Shown here: one piece after another, positions 8,335-16,916 of the stretch | Position numbering within the stretch: the first letter of the stretch is position 1 | How the letters are laid out: every line of letters begins with the position of its first letter | DNA from: Flavobacterium hydatis | GTDB taxonomy: Bacteria; Bacteroidota; Bacteroidia; Flavobacteriales; Flavobacteriaceae | DNA: 64,000 bases | Direction of reading: 5' to 3' | Assembly: GCF_000737695.1 (NCBI RefSeq) | Contig: NZ_JPRM01000028.1 | Location: forward strand, 1 to 64,000 | Position numbers and translations under genes: made by a program | The notes under the pieces: generated by a model | Databases searched by the model: none | Seen by the model: only the letters and a program-made list of their open reading frames with translations | Told to the model about the DNA's origin: nothing

Positions 8335-8424
8335 TAGCCCTGATGGGAACGGCATCCTTTTATGGCATCTCGACGTTATCATAATTGCCATAAAAGATAT
8401 AGTGTACAGCAGGAAATAGCTCCT
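8335..8424 (-). repeat. Covarying-hairpin dispersed element, copy A
   Basis: On the minus strand this 90-base element reads GGAGCTATTTCCTGCTGTAC..., then a hairpin with TTTTATGGCA / TGCCATAAAA arms, then GGATGCCGTTCCCATCAGG-GCTA. Two other copies (28031-28107 and 48202-48280) keep the outer blocks and replace both stem arms with another complementary pair. This paired substitution points to selection on the folded form. It resembles a REP-like or RNA element; no identity is assigned. Confidence 0.8.
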
Positions 8425-8425
8425 A

Positions 8426-8464
8426 AAAAAAATGCTGCAAAACTAAGGTCTTACAGCATTTTTT
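8426..8464 (-). terminator. Terminator of PIG-L/symporter operon
   Basis: AATGCTG and CAGCATT form a stem, with an A-tract on one side and a T-tract on the other, 17 bases past the symporter stop codon. Confidence 0.7.
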
Positions 8465-8480
8465 GACAATGGGTTTTATG

Positions 8481-10205
8481 TTAAGCTGCTATGGCTTTTT
8501 GTTTTCTAAAGATTGTAAGTTGCATTAACAAGGACAGGAATATGGTAAGTATTGCTCCGATAAAATTGAGCCATAAATATCCTAGCTTTTCTTGTCCGCT
8601 TGGGTAAATCCATATAGTGTAATAAAAGATTATAAATATGGTTATCTGGCTTATAAGTGCGCTATAAAAAACGGCTTTGGACTGTACGTGTTTGATATAA
8701 AATCCGACTAGGAATATCCCTAAAACGGTTCCGTAAAATATCGATCCGATTATGTTTACTAATTGTATTAAATTCTCGAAAAGGGTTCCTATACAAGCAA
8801 AAAGTATGGCGATGATTCCCCAGAATAGGGTGAAAAATTTGGTTGCATATAAATAATGCTTGTCTGATTTTTCGGTTTTAAGGTTACGTTTGTAAATATC
8901 GATTGCTGTTGTCGATGCTAATGCATTTAGCCCCGAAGCGGTAGATGACATAGCTGCCGAAAGAATTACTGCCAGTAATAACCCTATTAATCCTTTTGGT
9001 AAATAGTGCAGGATAAAGTGGAAGAACACATAATCTTTATCGTTGGTTTCGCTATTACTGTCGGCTTTTATAATGATTTCTTTGGCGCGCTCGCGTAAAT
9101 CTCTTTCTTTATTAGATAAGGTTACCAATTCTTTGCGTAGAATTGGGTTGTCGTAATCCTGATTTAACTGATCGATGTATAATAGGTTTATTACCTTTTT
9201 ATCTTCGGAGAGGTCGGCAAGTTTTTTCTCGAGTGTATGATATTCGTTTTTATACGCCGATTTCTCTATTATGACTTTGTTGTTTGGGTTAAAATTTAAA
9301 GGAACTGGATTGAACTGAAAGAATACAAATACCATTATTCCGGTTAGTAGAATAAAAAATTGCATAGGAACTTTTAAAAGTCCGTTCATGATTAATCCCA
9401 TTTGGCTTTCTTTTACAGATTTACCCGATAAGTAGCGTCCTACTTGCGATTGGTCGGTTCCGAAATAGGCAAGAGCAAGAAAGAATCCTCCTGTGATTCC
9501 GCTCCAAAAAGTGTATTTTTCTTCTGGGTTAAATGAGAAATCTACGATATTCATTTTATCATTTGCTCCAGCAATATGCATGGCATTGGTAAACGTCATA
9601 TCGTTTGGCAGGTAATGTAATATCAGGAAAAATGTAATGAACATTCCTGACATGATTACAAACATTTGTTGTTTTTGGGTTACGTTTACTGCTTTTGTTC
9701 CGCCAGAGAAGGTGTAAATTATTACGAGTAATCCAATCATAACATTCATTAGGGTAAGATTCCACCCTAAAAGTGCCGATAGGATAATTGCTGGTGCATA
9801 AATGGTAAGTCCTGTTCCTAAACCTCGTTGTACCAGGAATAGTATTGCTGCAAGGGAACGGGTTTTTAAATCGAATCGTTTTTCTAGGAATTCGTAAGCT
9901 GTAAATACTTTGAATTTATGATATAAAGGGATAAAGGTCATGCAAATAACTATCATGGCAATTGGTAATCCAAAATAGAATTGTACAAAGCCCATCCCGT
10001 CATGATACGCTTGTCCTGGTGTTGATAAAAATGTAATGGCGCTTGCTTGTGTTGCCATTACCGAAAGTCCTACGGTGTACCAAGGGGTTTCGTTATTGCC
10101 TAGAATGAAATCTTCGACATTCTTACTTCCTTTGGTTTTCCATGAGCCGTAACCAACAATAAATAAAAGTGTAACTATGAGTACAATCCAATCAAATAGT
10201 TGCAT
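8481..10205 (-). CDS. Sodium:solute symporter (SSS family)
   Basis: The 574-residue polytopic protein has about 13-14 membrane segments. SSS-family features include GYGSWKTKGSKNVEDFILGNNETPWYTVG near the N-terminus, ATQASAITFLSTPGQAYHDG, and the sodium-site helix SAAMSSTASGLNALASTTAIDIY. A long cytosolic or periplasmic loop rich in charged residues (about 310-400) separates two helical blocks. It imports an unknown solute with sodium. It is the last gene of a PIG-L / microprotein / symporter operon, so the solute may be a product of the deacetylase. Confidence 0.88.
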   Translation of the reverse strand: MQLFDWIVLIVTLLFIVGYGSWKTKGSKNVEDFILGNNETPWYTVGLSVMATQASAITFLSTPGQAYHDGMGFVQFYFGLPIAMIVICMTFIPLYHKFKVFTAYEFLEKRFDLKTRSLAAILFLVQRGLGTGLTIYAPAIILSALLGWNLTLMNVMIGLLVIIYTFSGGTKAVNVTQKQQMFVIMSGMFITFFLILHYLPNDMTFTNAMHIAGANDKMNIVDFSFNPEEKYTFWSGITGGFFLALAYFGTDQSQVGRYLSGKSVKESQMGLIMNGLLKVPMQFFILLTGIMVFVFFQFNPVPLNFNPNNKVIIEKSAYKNEYHTLEKKLADLSEDKKVINLLYIDQLNQDYDNPILRKELVTLSNKERDLRERAKEIIIKADSNSETNDKDYVFFHFILHYLPKGLIGLLLAVILSAAMSSTASGLNALASTTAIDIYKRNLKTEKSDKHYLYATKFFTLFWGIIAILFACIGTLFENLIQLVNIIGSIFYGTVLGIFLVGFYIKHVQSKAVFYSALISQITIFIIFYYTIWIYPSGQEKLGYLWLNFIGAILTIFLSLLMQLTIFRKQKAIAA

Positions 10206-10208
10206 ATG

Positions 10209-10316
10209 TTATGAGTATAAATACATTATTAAATAAAAAATCAGAATATAAATGGCGTTGGCTACAAGTACATAGGTGTAGCTTTTTTTCCATGTTTTTA
10301 TTTTTTTCGTTGCCAT
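10209..10316 (-). CDS. 35-residue membrane microprotein upstream of SSS symporter
   Basis: The complete short frame begins ATG at 10316 and ends TAA at 10209-10211. It has a basic N-terminus (MATKKIKTWKKSYTYV) followed by one hydrophobic helix (LVANAIYILIFYLIMYLYS). It lies 10 bases after the PIG-L stop and 3 bases before the symporter start, so it is co-transcribed and probably translationally coupled. Short partner subunits next to SSS transporters are known in other bacteria (for example the DUF997/YhdT-type protein beside PanF); whether this one is a subunit is inference. It is shorter than usual annotation cut-offs. Confidence 0.65.
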   Translation of the reverse strand: MATKKIKTWKKSYTYVLVANAIYILIFYLIMYLYS

Positions 10317-10326
10317 ATAAAAGCTT

Positions 10327-12858
10327 TTAATTCTTAATTTCTTTATTTGGAATTTGTACTGGTTGTTTTAATGAAATTATATTCGATAATAATCGATATG
10401 CTCCTGGAACTCCTTCGGGTAATTCTCTGAAGAAGCTTAAACCGGTGTAAATATAATATCCTTTTCCGTATGGGGCGACTAATAATGCGCCCTTTTTAGC
10501 CGATTCTCCTTTGTCATGTGAAGATAGGATAGGAGTAAAGGCTTTATCGTATTCGCTAGGATAATATAATCCTTGTTCTTGTTTCCAGCCTTCAAAATCT
10601 TTGGAAGTAATTTTATTAGGTGTACTTAAAACCGCATGATTTGGTGCTAGAAATGTAACTTCGGCATTTTCTTCGGTTACTCTGTCTGTTGAAATTTTTA
10701 GAGGATATGGCGCAATAGTATCGGTTACTAAATCTCCCGACGTATTGTATTGTACTATCATTGTTTTTCCGTTTTTAACAAAATCAAATAGTACTACTTG
10801 TTTATTAGCAAGTGCCTGAATGGTATTGTAGGCACGTACTCCTGTTATTACTACATCAAAATTATCTAGTCTTGTTGGCGTAATTTCTTCGGGTTTTAAG
10901 ATGGTTACTTTATAGCCCATTTGTGCCAGACTGTTAGGTACTTCGTCGCCCGCACCCATGATGTAGGCGATTGAATCTCCTGTTGTTTTTAAATCAAATC
11001 GGATGCATTTGGCCTCAGATGGGGATAAAACTTGTTGTTTGGTTATATGACTGTAGTCAATGATGGTTTGGTCTTTATCGTAACGTTTATTGCCTACAAT
11101 TGCAACGCTTTTTACGGTTGCATTTTCTGGGTTTACGGGTGGTGTAACTTCAAAATAAACGGTTTGTTCCATTCCTTTTTTTGCTAAGGTAAATGGTATT
11201 TGTTTTGGAGAAATTATCCAGCTTTTAGGTAATTCTAATTGTAAATTACCGCTTACAGCATCTTTTCCCGCTTTTATTTTTACAGCAACTGTTTTGGTTT
11301 GGGTATCTTTAAATAGCAATACTTTTTCTAGAATTGTGGTTGTAACTTCTGGAACAATATCTAGGAAATCATACATTTCGCCTTTTACATCGTCGTTATA
11401 TTTATAAACTACAGTGCGCTCAAACGGGATTTCGACATTGTTTACCTTGATATTAAAAATAACTTTTACATCGCGAATAATATCTGGAACTCCTATGTTT
11501 TCCTGATTAGAAACGGTATACATTCCTACGGTTGCTTTTTCGGTTAACCAATAAGGTTGTGTGTAAGGAATTGTGGTTGGTAGCTGGATCGTTAAACTGA
11601 TTTTCTGATTCTTATTATTGGTTAAATCAATGTTTTGAGATGTTGTTTTTTGGTCAGGTAATGTTGTTACGCTTACTAATTGCATAGGAATCGATGCACG
11701 ATTAATAGCTTCTAGTTTAAGGTTTACAGCACTTCCTTGTGTAGTTTCTTGTTGTTGCGCAACTGCTTCTAGATACAAACCAGAACAAGCTGCGATTATT
11801 TTTTTGATTTCTTCAGATTTTAAAATTTTCCAATGATTTTCGTTTAGTGCCTGAATCATTGTGTAGGCTTTTACCAAATCGGGTATGCTTGCCGATGGAT
11901 TATTAAAATTGTATTGTGTTATGATTGTATTTATTAATTCTCCAATAGGTTTTCCGCCTTTAATACGGTTCCAGGTGGTATCGATTCCATCAAAAATATT
12001 AGTTGGATCTTTTGGCGCATCTCCATTAATAAGTTCCAGATATTCGGTATCATCACCACGGCTTCCTGTAGTTCCGAATCCTTGCGATTGATGGCGACTG
12101 CGGCTTAAAGCAGCAATTTCCTGATTAGATTTTCCTATTCCGGGATAATAAACCCCAGTTTTTAATGTTGTAAATTTAGCTTTATTGGCTGCTTCAAATT
12201 TTTCCTGACTACCATAAAACCACCATGAGGTATTAAAGTATTGACGTTTAGGTTGCCAAGGTGTTACGTATTTTAATTGTTCAGGATATATGTCAGGATT
12301 ATTAGCTAAGTTAAAACTCTCAACGCTTAGCATTGCCGATGAGGTATGATGCCCGTGGGTTGTACCTGGTGTACGATGATCAAAACGATTTATGATTACA
12401 TCAGGCTGAAATTTACGAACGGTCCAGATGATATCGGCAAGAACTTTTTGTTTATCCCAAAGTGTTAGTGTTTCGTCTGGTGTTTTTGAGTAACCAAAGT
12501 CATTGGCACGGGAGAAAAATTGTTCGCCACCATCTACTTTTCTAGCTTCAATAAGTTCTTGTGTTCTAATTACTCCTAATAATTCTCTTAATTGCGGTCC
12601 TATTAAATTTTGTCCACCATCGCCTCGGGTTAAAGATAAATAACCTGTTCTTGCATTTACTTCATTCGATAAATAAGAAATTAATCTTGTGTTTTCATCG
12701 TCTGGATGTGCAGCTATATAAAGTACCGAGCCCAAGAAATTTACTTTTTTTATCTGATTGTAAATTTCAACCGAATTTGGTTTTTGTGGTTTTTGAGCAA
12801 AAGCAGCTTGTAAGCTAATAAGAATTAAAAGAATAATCTTTAGGAGGAGTCGGTGCAT
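10327..12858 (-). CDS. Large secreted PIG-L family deacetylase
   Basis: The 843-residue protein has a signal peptide (LLKIILLILISLQAAFAQ). The N-terminal PIG-L/LmbE zinc domain has AAHPDDE (H51, D53, D54), SLTRGDGGQN, and the late zinc ligand region THGHHTSS (H168-H171). The middle (about 370-600) is predicted beta-rich, and the C-terminal 200 residues resemble a glutamine-amidotransferase/ThuA-like fold. PIG-L enzymes deacetylate N-acetyl sugars or related amides. At about three times the usual length, this is the long secreted form found in Bacteroidetes. It heads an operon with a microprotein and a sodium symporter, suggesting hydrolysis then import. Confidence 0.85.
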   Translation of the reverse strand: MHRLLLKIILLILISLQAAFAQKPQKPNSVEIYNQIKKVNFLGSVLYIAAHPDDENTRLISYLSNEVNARTGYLSLTRGDGGQNLIGPQLRELLGVIRTQELIEARKVDGGEQFFSRANDFGYSKTPDETLTLWDKQKVLADIIWTVRKFQPDVIINRFDHRTPGTTHGHHTSSAMLSVESFNLANNPDIYPEQLKYVTPWQPKRQYFNTSWWFYGSQEKFEAANKAKFTTLKTGVYYPGIGKSNQEIAALSRSRHQSQGFGTTGSRGDDTEYLELINGDAPKDPTNIFDGIDTTWNRIKGGKPIGELINTIITQYNFNNPSASIPDLVKAYTMIQALNENHWKILKSEEIKKIIAACSGLYLEAVAQQQETTQGSAVNLKLEAINRASIPMQLVSVTTLPDQKTTSQNIDLTNNKNQKISLTIQLPTTIPYTQPYWLTEKATVGMYTVSNQENIGVPDIIRDVKVIFNIKVNNVEIPFERTVVYKYNDDVKGEMYDFLDIVPEVTTTILEKVLLFKDTQTKTVAVKIKAGKDAVSGNLQLELPKSWIISPKQIPFTLAKKGMEQTVYFEVTPPVNPENATVKSVAIVGNKRYDKDQTIIDYSHITKQQVLSPSEAKCIRFDLKTTGDSIAYIMGAGDEVPNSLAQMGYKVTILKPEEITPTRLDNFDVVITGVRAYNTIQALANKQVVLFDFVKNGKTMIVQYNTSGDLVTDTIAPYPLKISTDRVTEENAEVTFLAPNHAVLSTPNKITSKDFEGWKQEQGLYYPSEYDKAFTPILSSHDKGESAKKGALLVAPYGKGYYIYTGLSFFRELPEGVPGAYRLLSNIISLKQPVQIPNKEIKN

Positions 12859-12890
12859 CTGAGAATTATTTAATTTTTTAAGATTGTTTT

Positions 12891-12898
12891 CAAAAATA
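12891..12898 (-). promoter_or_regulatory. -7 box of PIG-L operon
   Basis: The coding strand reads TATTTTTG (TAnnTTTG consensus), 32 bases before the start codon at 12858. The -33 element is not evident. Confidence 0.4.
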
Positions 12899-12960
12899 GT
12901 AATAATAGAAACTGGTAATTGTTAATGACATGTAAAGATGTTAAAGTATTTGTTAAAAAA

Positions 12961-12992
12961 AACGAGAGCGCCATATCTTGGCGCTCTCGTTT
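12961..12992 (-). terminator. Terminator of His/Asp-tailed protein gene
   Basis: AACGAGAGCGCC and GGCGCTCTCGTT form a GC-rich stem around a short ATATCTT loop, with A/T tracts outside. It begins 17 bases after the stop codon at 13009. Confidence 0.85.
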
Positions 12993-13008
12993 AATTGCGA
13001 AATATTGA

Positions 13009-13518
13009 TTAATGTCTTCCGTGTCCATGACCACGTCCTCTATCATGATCGTCGTCGTCGTCGTGGTCATCATCACGGTCATGTCTGTCATAACGATTAT
13101 GTTTGTCTTTTTTGTAATAATCGTTACGGTCTTTTTTGTAGTAACCGTATGTTCTTTGCGGTTTACCACGATATCCTTTGCAATACTGAACTCTGTGTCT
13201 GTCAAAATAAGTGTAAGGAGTTCTACCGTGATAATCATTTAAAACTACTTTATATCCTCCGTACAAGTCATAGTTTCTGTATTGTCTTGGCAAACGAGTT
13301 GATCGAATCCATCTTCCTCCACCAAAATAAATAAATTGTGTGGCACGTACGTCATAATAAGCTTCAACGTCTGGCAAATAATAATATTCAGTTTCAGCAT
13401 ATCCAACTGGACCCCATTGCGGTGGTGAGCCTATGTTTACGTTTACCGAAACTTGTGAATGCATCGTACTTGAAATAAATAGAAATATTCCGAAAGTAAT
13501 TAATTTTAGTGTTTTCAT
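13009..13518 (-). CDS. Secreted protein with His/Asp-rich C-terminal tail
   Basis: The 169-residue protein has a signal peptide (MKTLKLITFGIFLFISSTMHSQ). Its middle part is rich in Tyr, Gly and Arg (FIYFGGGRWIRSTRLPRQYRNYDLYGGYKVVL). The last 40 residues are almost only His, Asp, Arg and Lys, with runs such as DDDHDDDDDHDRGRGHGHGRH. The tail suggests binding of divalent metal ions, but that is inference. The acidic-histidine run is encoded by a low-complexity GTC/ATC-type tract that could expand or contract. Monocistronic, with its own terminator. Confidence 0.7.
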   Translation of the reverse strand: MKTLKLITFGIFLFISSTMHSQVSVNVNIGSPPQWGPVGYAETEYYYLPDVEAYYDVRATQFIYFGGGRWIRSTRLPRQYRNYDLYGGYKVVLNDYHGRTPYTYFDRHRVQYCKGYRGKPQRTYGYYKKDRNDYYKKDKHNRYDRHDRDDDHDDDDDHDRGRGHGHGRH

Positions 13519-13742
13519 TTTTTCTGGGGTTTTGGATTCTTATTTTGATATTGGAATATTTTATTATTTCGATATCTGATTTGTGAAATCCAAAAGTTGT
13601 GCCACAAAAAGTTTTTAAAATACCAAAAAAAGACAAAATTTGATAAATTAAAAATAAAATAGCTGATATATAAAGAGTTAGCTTGGTTTTTATTTTTTGC
13701 TTTTTTCTGAAAAAGAAAATAAAATGAGGGAATATTCTGTAT

Positions 13743-15566
13743 CTATCTATACTCGACTAATTTTGGTTTGGCTAATTCAAAACTTTGTAATCCAAAATCG
13801 GTAGTTTCAAATGTATTTGTTTTAAAAACATTATCGCCTTCGTAAGGAATTGTCGGGTAGTAAGAAATAGATAGCTGAAAGGAGCTAAAAACCAAATAGT
13901 CATTACTGATTAATAATCCCAGAGTTATTTTAGAGTAAGCTTTGTTTCTTAGCATTGCACTATCAGGATTTCCTAATACGGCAACTGTGTAATTAAAAAA
14001 GGGATTCACACGAAATCCAACCAGTGAATGTGGAGCATAACTTTGGGTTTGTAGTGACAATACCATCTTGCTAGTGCCATATATTGGGCTGTTAAAACCT
14101 TGCAGGCCATTATTTCCATTTATATTGAGCTGATCAGCAACAATATCTTCCCGATTAGCACCAATAACCAAGGCTGGTTTTATAAACTGTCTTAGTTTCC
14201 AGTTTCCTATTTTCATAAGATTTGTAAAATAGTTGGCTTCAAAGGCAAATGCGCTTTGGTATGTTTTAGATTGATGAAAGAAAGTTCCGAATTCAAAATC
14301 GGCACTAAAAAATCCCCATTTATGATAATCCCCAAATGATGCCTGAGCTCCTAAATAAGGACGCCAAAGGGTGTTTTTGTATTGATATCCTGCTGTTATC
14401 CCAAAGATTCTTCCTGTGGCAACATCCTCGGTAGCCCCATTTCTAAATATATAATTGTCTTTGACAAACTCTCGGGTATTGATTCCGATTCCGGTAAGCA
14501 TTAATTTTTCGTCCGAATAAAAGCCTACAGGGTCATATTCTGGTTCGGGACTTTCTATATAATCTACATTTAAGATACGGCCCGATACAATTAAGTTGGT
14601 TTTTCTCTCTTTTTCTTTAAAAATAGGGAATGCTTTTCCTAACCATGCATCTTGCGAGTTGTATTTAAAATTCTGAAAGGAGTATTTTAGATCTGGTCCT
14701 TGCAGGGAGTCTCTTCTAAATTGCTGACCAATATATACTCCGCCTGCCCATCTTGTTAAAGGGGAGAAGAAAGGGCGTTCTATGTTAATGCTTTTGTTGT
14801 AATTGTTATCTAAATCGTTATTATACTTTGCAGTTACATTAATAAAGGTATTTTTAATATTAGGAACGGTATAGGTAAAATCATTGGCATTTTTTCCATC
14901 GCTAAAACGGTTTGTAAATTTATACTCTAATTGCTGACCTGTCCCGAAGAAGTTTTTATCCTTTAATCCTATACCTACCTGAGTGCTAGAAATAGAAAAT
15001 TTAGGAATATAACTCCAAGAGTCCAAAACTCGAATTGTAACATCTACCGAGTCGGATTGTACATTAGGTAATTCTCCTCTAATACTTACGGTATTTATAT
15101 ATTTTTGGGATCGGATAATACGTTCAGATTCCTGTATTTTGTAAGCATCATAAGGCGTGTTCTTTTTAAATAATAACAAATTGCGAATTGTGAATTGCTT
15201 TGTTTTTAGATGAAGTCTATTTCCGGTTCTTTCGCCCCAATTTCTAGGTGTAACCGTCGAGTCACTTTCAGAATATCCAAATGGATCTAGAGTTACAATG
15301 GTAATCTTACGTATAATTTTTCCATCGTAATTTGTTGTGTCTACTTTCTGAATTAGTTCATTATTTTTTTTCGGGCGTGTAGATCTAAAAATATAACGAT
15401 GAAAAAAATTGGTGAATTTGTGTTTTTGGGTGTATGACTTAATTTTTGAATACATTTCAGTACTATCTTTTTTCGGCTTATTTACCTGAGAAAAAGAACT
15501 AGTATAGCAAAAACATACTATGATGAGTAATAGATATGTTTTATATTGAAATAATTTTATTATCAA
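13743..15566 (-). CDS. Outer-membrane beta-barrel protein with POTRA-like domain
   Basis: The 607-residue protein has a signal peptide (TYLLLIIVCFCYTSSFSQ). It is followed by a segment like a POTRA domain (about 80-180: KIIRKITIVTLDPFG, LLLFKKNTPYDAYKIQESERIIRSQKYI). A long stretch of alternating aromatic/polar strands follows (about 185-600), typical of a BamA/TamA-like barrel. It is shorter than BamA and appears to have one POTRA unit. The start is TTG: an in-frame stop lies just upstream, and the next ATG would remove the signal peptide. The role is not known. Confidence 0.65.
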   Translation of the reverse strand: MIIKLFQYKTYLLLIIVCFCYTSSFSQVNKPKKDSTEMYSKIKSYTQKHKFTNFFHRYIFRSTRPKKNNELIQKVDTTNYDGKIIRKITIVTLDPFGYSESDSTVTPRNWGERTGNRLHLKTKQFTIRNLLLFKKNTPYDAYKIQESERIIRSQKYINTVSIRGELPNVQSDSVDVTIRVLDSWSYIPKFSISSTQVGIGLKDKNFFGTGQQLEYKFTNRFSDGKNANDFTYTVPNIKNTFINVTAKYNNDLDNNYNKSINIERPFFSPLTRWAGGVYIGQQFRRDSLQGPDLKYSFQNFKYNSQDAWLGKAFPIFKEKERKTNLIVSGRILNVDYIESPEPEYDPVGFYSDEKLMLTGIGINTREFVKDNYIFRNGATEDVATGRIFGITAGYQYKNTLWRPYLGAQASFGDYHKWGFFSADFEFGTFFHQSKTYQSAFAFEANYFTNLMKIGNWKLRQFIKPALVIGANREDIVADQLNINGNNGLQGFNSPIYGTSKMVLSLQTQSYAPHSLVGFRVNPFFNYTVAVLGNPDSAMLRNKAYSKITLGLLISNDYLVFSSFQLSISYYPTIPYEGDNVFKTNTFETTDFGLQSFELAKPKLVEYR

Positions 15567-15615
15567 GGCGGGTAATTTTTATGAATTCATTTTAGATAGT
15601 TTATAAAACGACATT

Positions 15616-16713
15616 CTATTCTTTTAATTTTACTTTTTTTATTTTCCAGTTAAATTTTTTCGGCAAATCATTACCTATTAAATATCCCCATGGTTCTAAA
15701 GACTCAATTCTGTCAAAAATTATTTTAAGAATGGCTAGCAATGGTATTGCCAGAAACATTCCTGATATCCCTGCAACTCCACCACCGACAATTATACCGA
15801 TTATGGAGAATAGTGCATTTATTTCGACCTTGGTATTTATAATTAATGGTACAAGTACGTTATTATCTATTAACTGAACAATTATATTTACTATAAGGAT
15901 TCCTAGTATTATTGAAATTTCGGGAGTCCCTGTAAGCGATGCCAAAACGGTTAATACGCCTGCAATAAAAATTCCTATGTACGGAATCATGTTTAAAATT
16001 CCGGTAATAAGACCTAGCAAAACAAAATATTTTACCCCAATAATATAAAGACCTAAGCTTGTTAATACTGCCACTACAAGCATTTCTATAATAAGACCTA
16101 CAATATAATTGTTTATCGATACTTTTATCTGTGTTAGGATTTCTTTTAGCTTATTATGATATTCTTTCTTAAACAATTTAGCCAGAAAAAGGGTAAAATG
16201 TTTTTTATATAAAAGAAACAAAAAGATAAAAATTGGTATTATAGTACAATCCAAAAGAACATCCGAAAGAGATCCTAACGCTGTTCCTAGCTTTTCTCCT
16301 CCATTTTTTACAGAATCTGAAGTAACGTTTTCAATATATTTTTTTTGTTCGCCACTGCTAATATTAAAATTTGCTTTTATAAAATTTTGCAAATCATTAA
16401 AAACAGCAATTGCATTTTTCTTAATTATAGAAAAGTCATTGGCTATATCACTAATTTGATAGGAGATAAATGTGAGTATCCCTATTATTATAAGTACAAA
16501 AATAAGAACTGTAACTATAGATGCCAAAAAATGTGGAAAGCGTAGCTTTATATGCAGCAATGAAAATAAAGGTAGTAATAATACCGAAAACAAAAAGGCT
16601 AATAGTACTGATGTTATGATGTCTTTACCGATAACAAATATAAAAGCAATACAAATTATACTTATTAAAACGCAGACAAGTTTTACATAAAAAGGCAATT
16701 TAATTGATTCCAT
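15616..16713 (-). CDS. AI-2E family transporter / permease
   Basis: The 365-residue membrane protein has the AI-2E family plan: two pairs of N-terminal helices, a hydrophilic region with a long helix (about 85-145), then a block of C-terminal helices with IVGLIIEMLVVAVLTSLGLYIIGVK and the Gly-rich GLITGILNMIPYIG and GGGVAGISGMFLAIP motifs. Members act in export of autoinducer-2 or as sodium/proton exchangers; the substrate is undetermined. It is transcribed on its own, 49 bases past the barrel gene in the same direction. Confidence 0.82.
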   Translation of the reverse strand: MESIKLPFYVKLVCVLISIICIAFIFVIGKDIITSVLLAFLFSVLLLPLFSLLHIKLRFPHFLASIVTVLIFVLIIIGILTFISYQISDIANDFSIIKKNAIAVFNDLQNFIKANFNISSGEQKKYIENVTSDSVKNGGEKLGTALGSLSDVLLDCTIIPIFIFLFLLYKKHFTLFLAKLFKKEYHNKLKEILTQIKVSINNYIVGLIIEMLVVAVLTSLGLYIIGVKYFVLLGLITGILNMIPYIGIFIAGVLTVLASLTGTPEISIILGILIVNIIVQLIDNNVLVPLIINTKVEINALFSIIGIIVGGGVAGISGMFLAIPLLAILKIIFDRIESLEPWGYLIGNDLPKKFNWKIKKVKLKE

Positions 16714-16843
16714 AACTGATTTGTTTAGATTAAAAAGCTTTTATTACTACTAATGAAAGCTAAGTTAAACAAATGTTACACTTTATTTGTCTTTTTACGT
16801 TTTACTTTTTTAAGACTGACTTATAAAATTCCCATAAAATATA

Positions 16844-16910
16844 CAACCATATAAGTTATTTAAGTAAATATAAGTTTTCAAACGTTTCGCTTAAATGACT
16901 TATATGGTTG
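16844..16910. repeat. CCATATAAGT palindrome repeat, copy 1
   Basis: The 21-base arms CAACCATATAAGT... (16844-16864) and ...ACTTATATGGTTG (16890-16910) pair with one mismatch around a 25-base loop. The same arm sequence recurs at 49516-49673. It lies directly downstream of the MscS gene and could form a transcript-end hairpin. Confidence 0.75.
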
Positions 16911-16916
16911 GGCTTT

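Larger units (their letters stand above)
8176..8480. other. Intergenic region with a dispersed repeat and terminator
   Basis: No convincing gene is seen in these 305 bases. The right half holds a covarying-hairpin repeat (8335-8424) and the terminator of the symporter gene (8426-8464). A 63-codon open frame across the repeat is not credible because it reads through the repeat itself. Confidence 0.6.

Noticed and set aside
8200..8391. 63-codon minus-strand open frame
   Set aside because: It runs through the covarying-hairpin repeat and has no protein-like pattern.
13012..13334. Open frames opposite the His/Asp-tailed gene
   Set aside because: They are shadows caused by the low-complexity tract; the coding strand carries a signal peptide and terminator.
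16890..16916. Terminator for the mscS gene at the CCATATAAGT palindrome
   Set aside because: The palindrome is good but lacks a T-run on the correct side for the minus-strand transcript.
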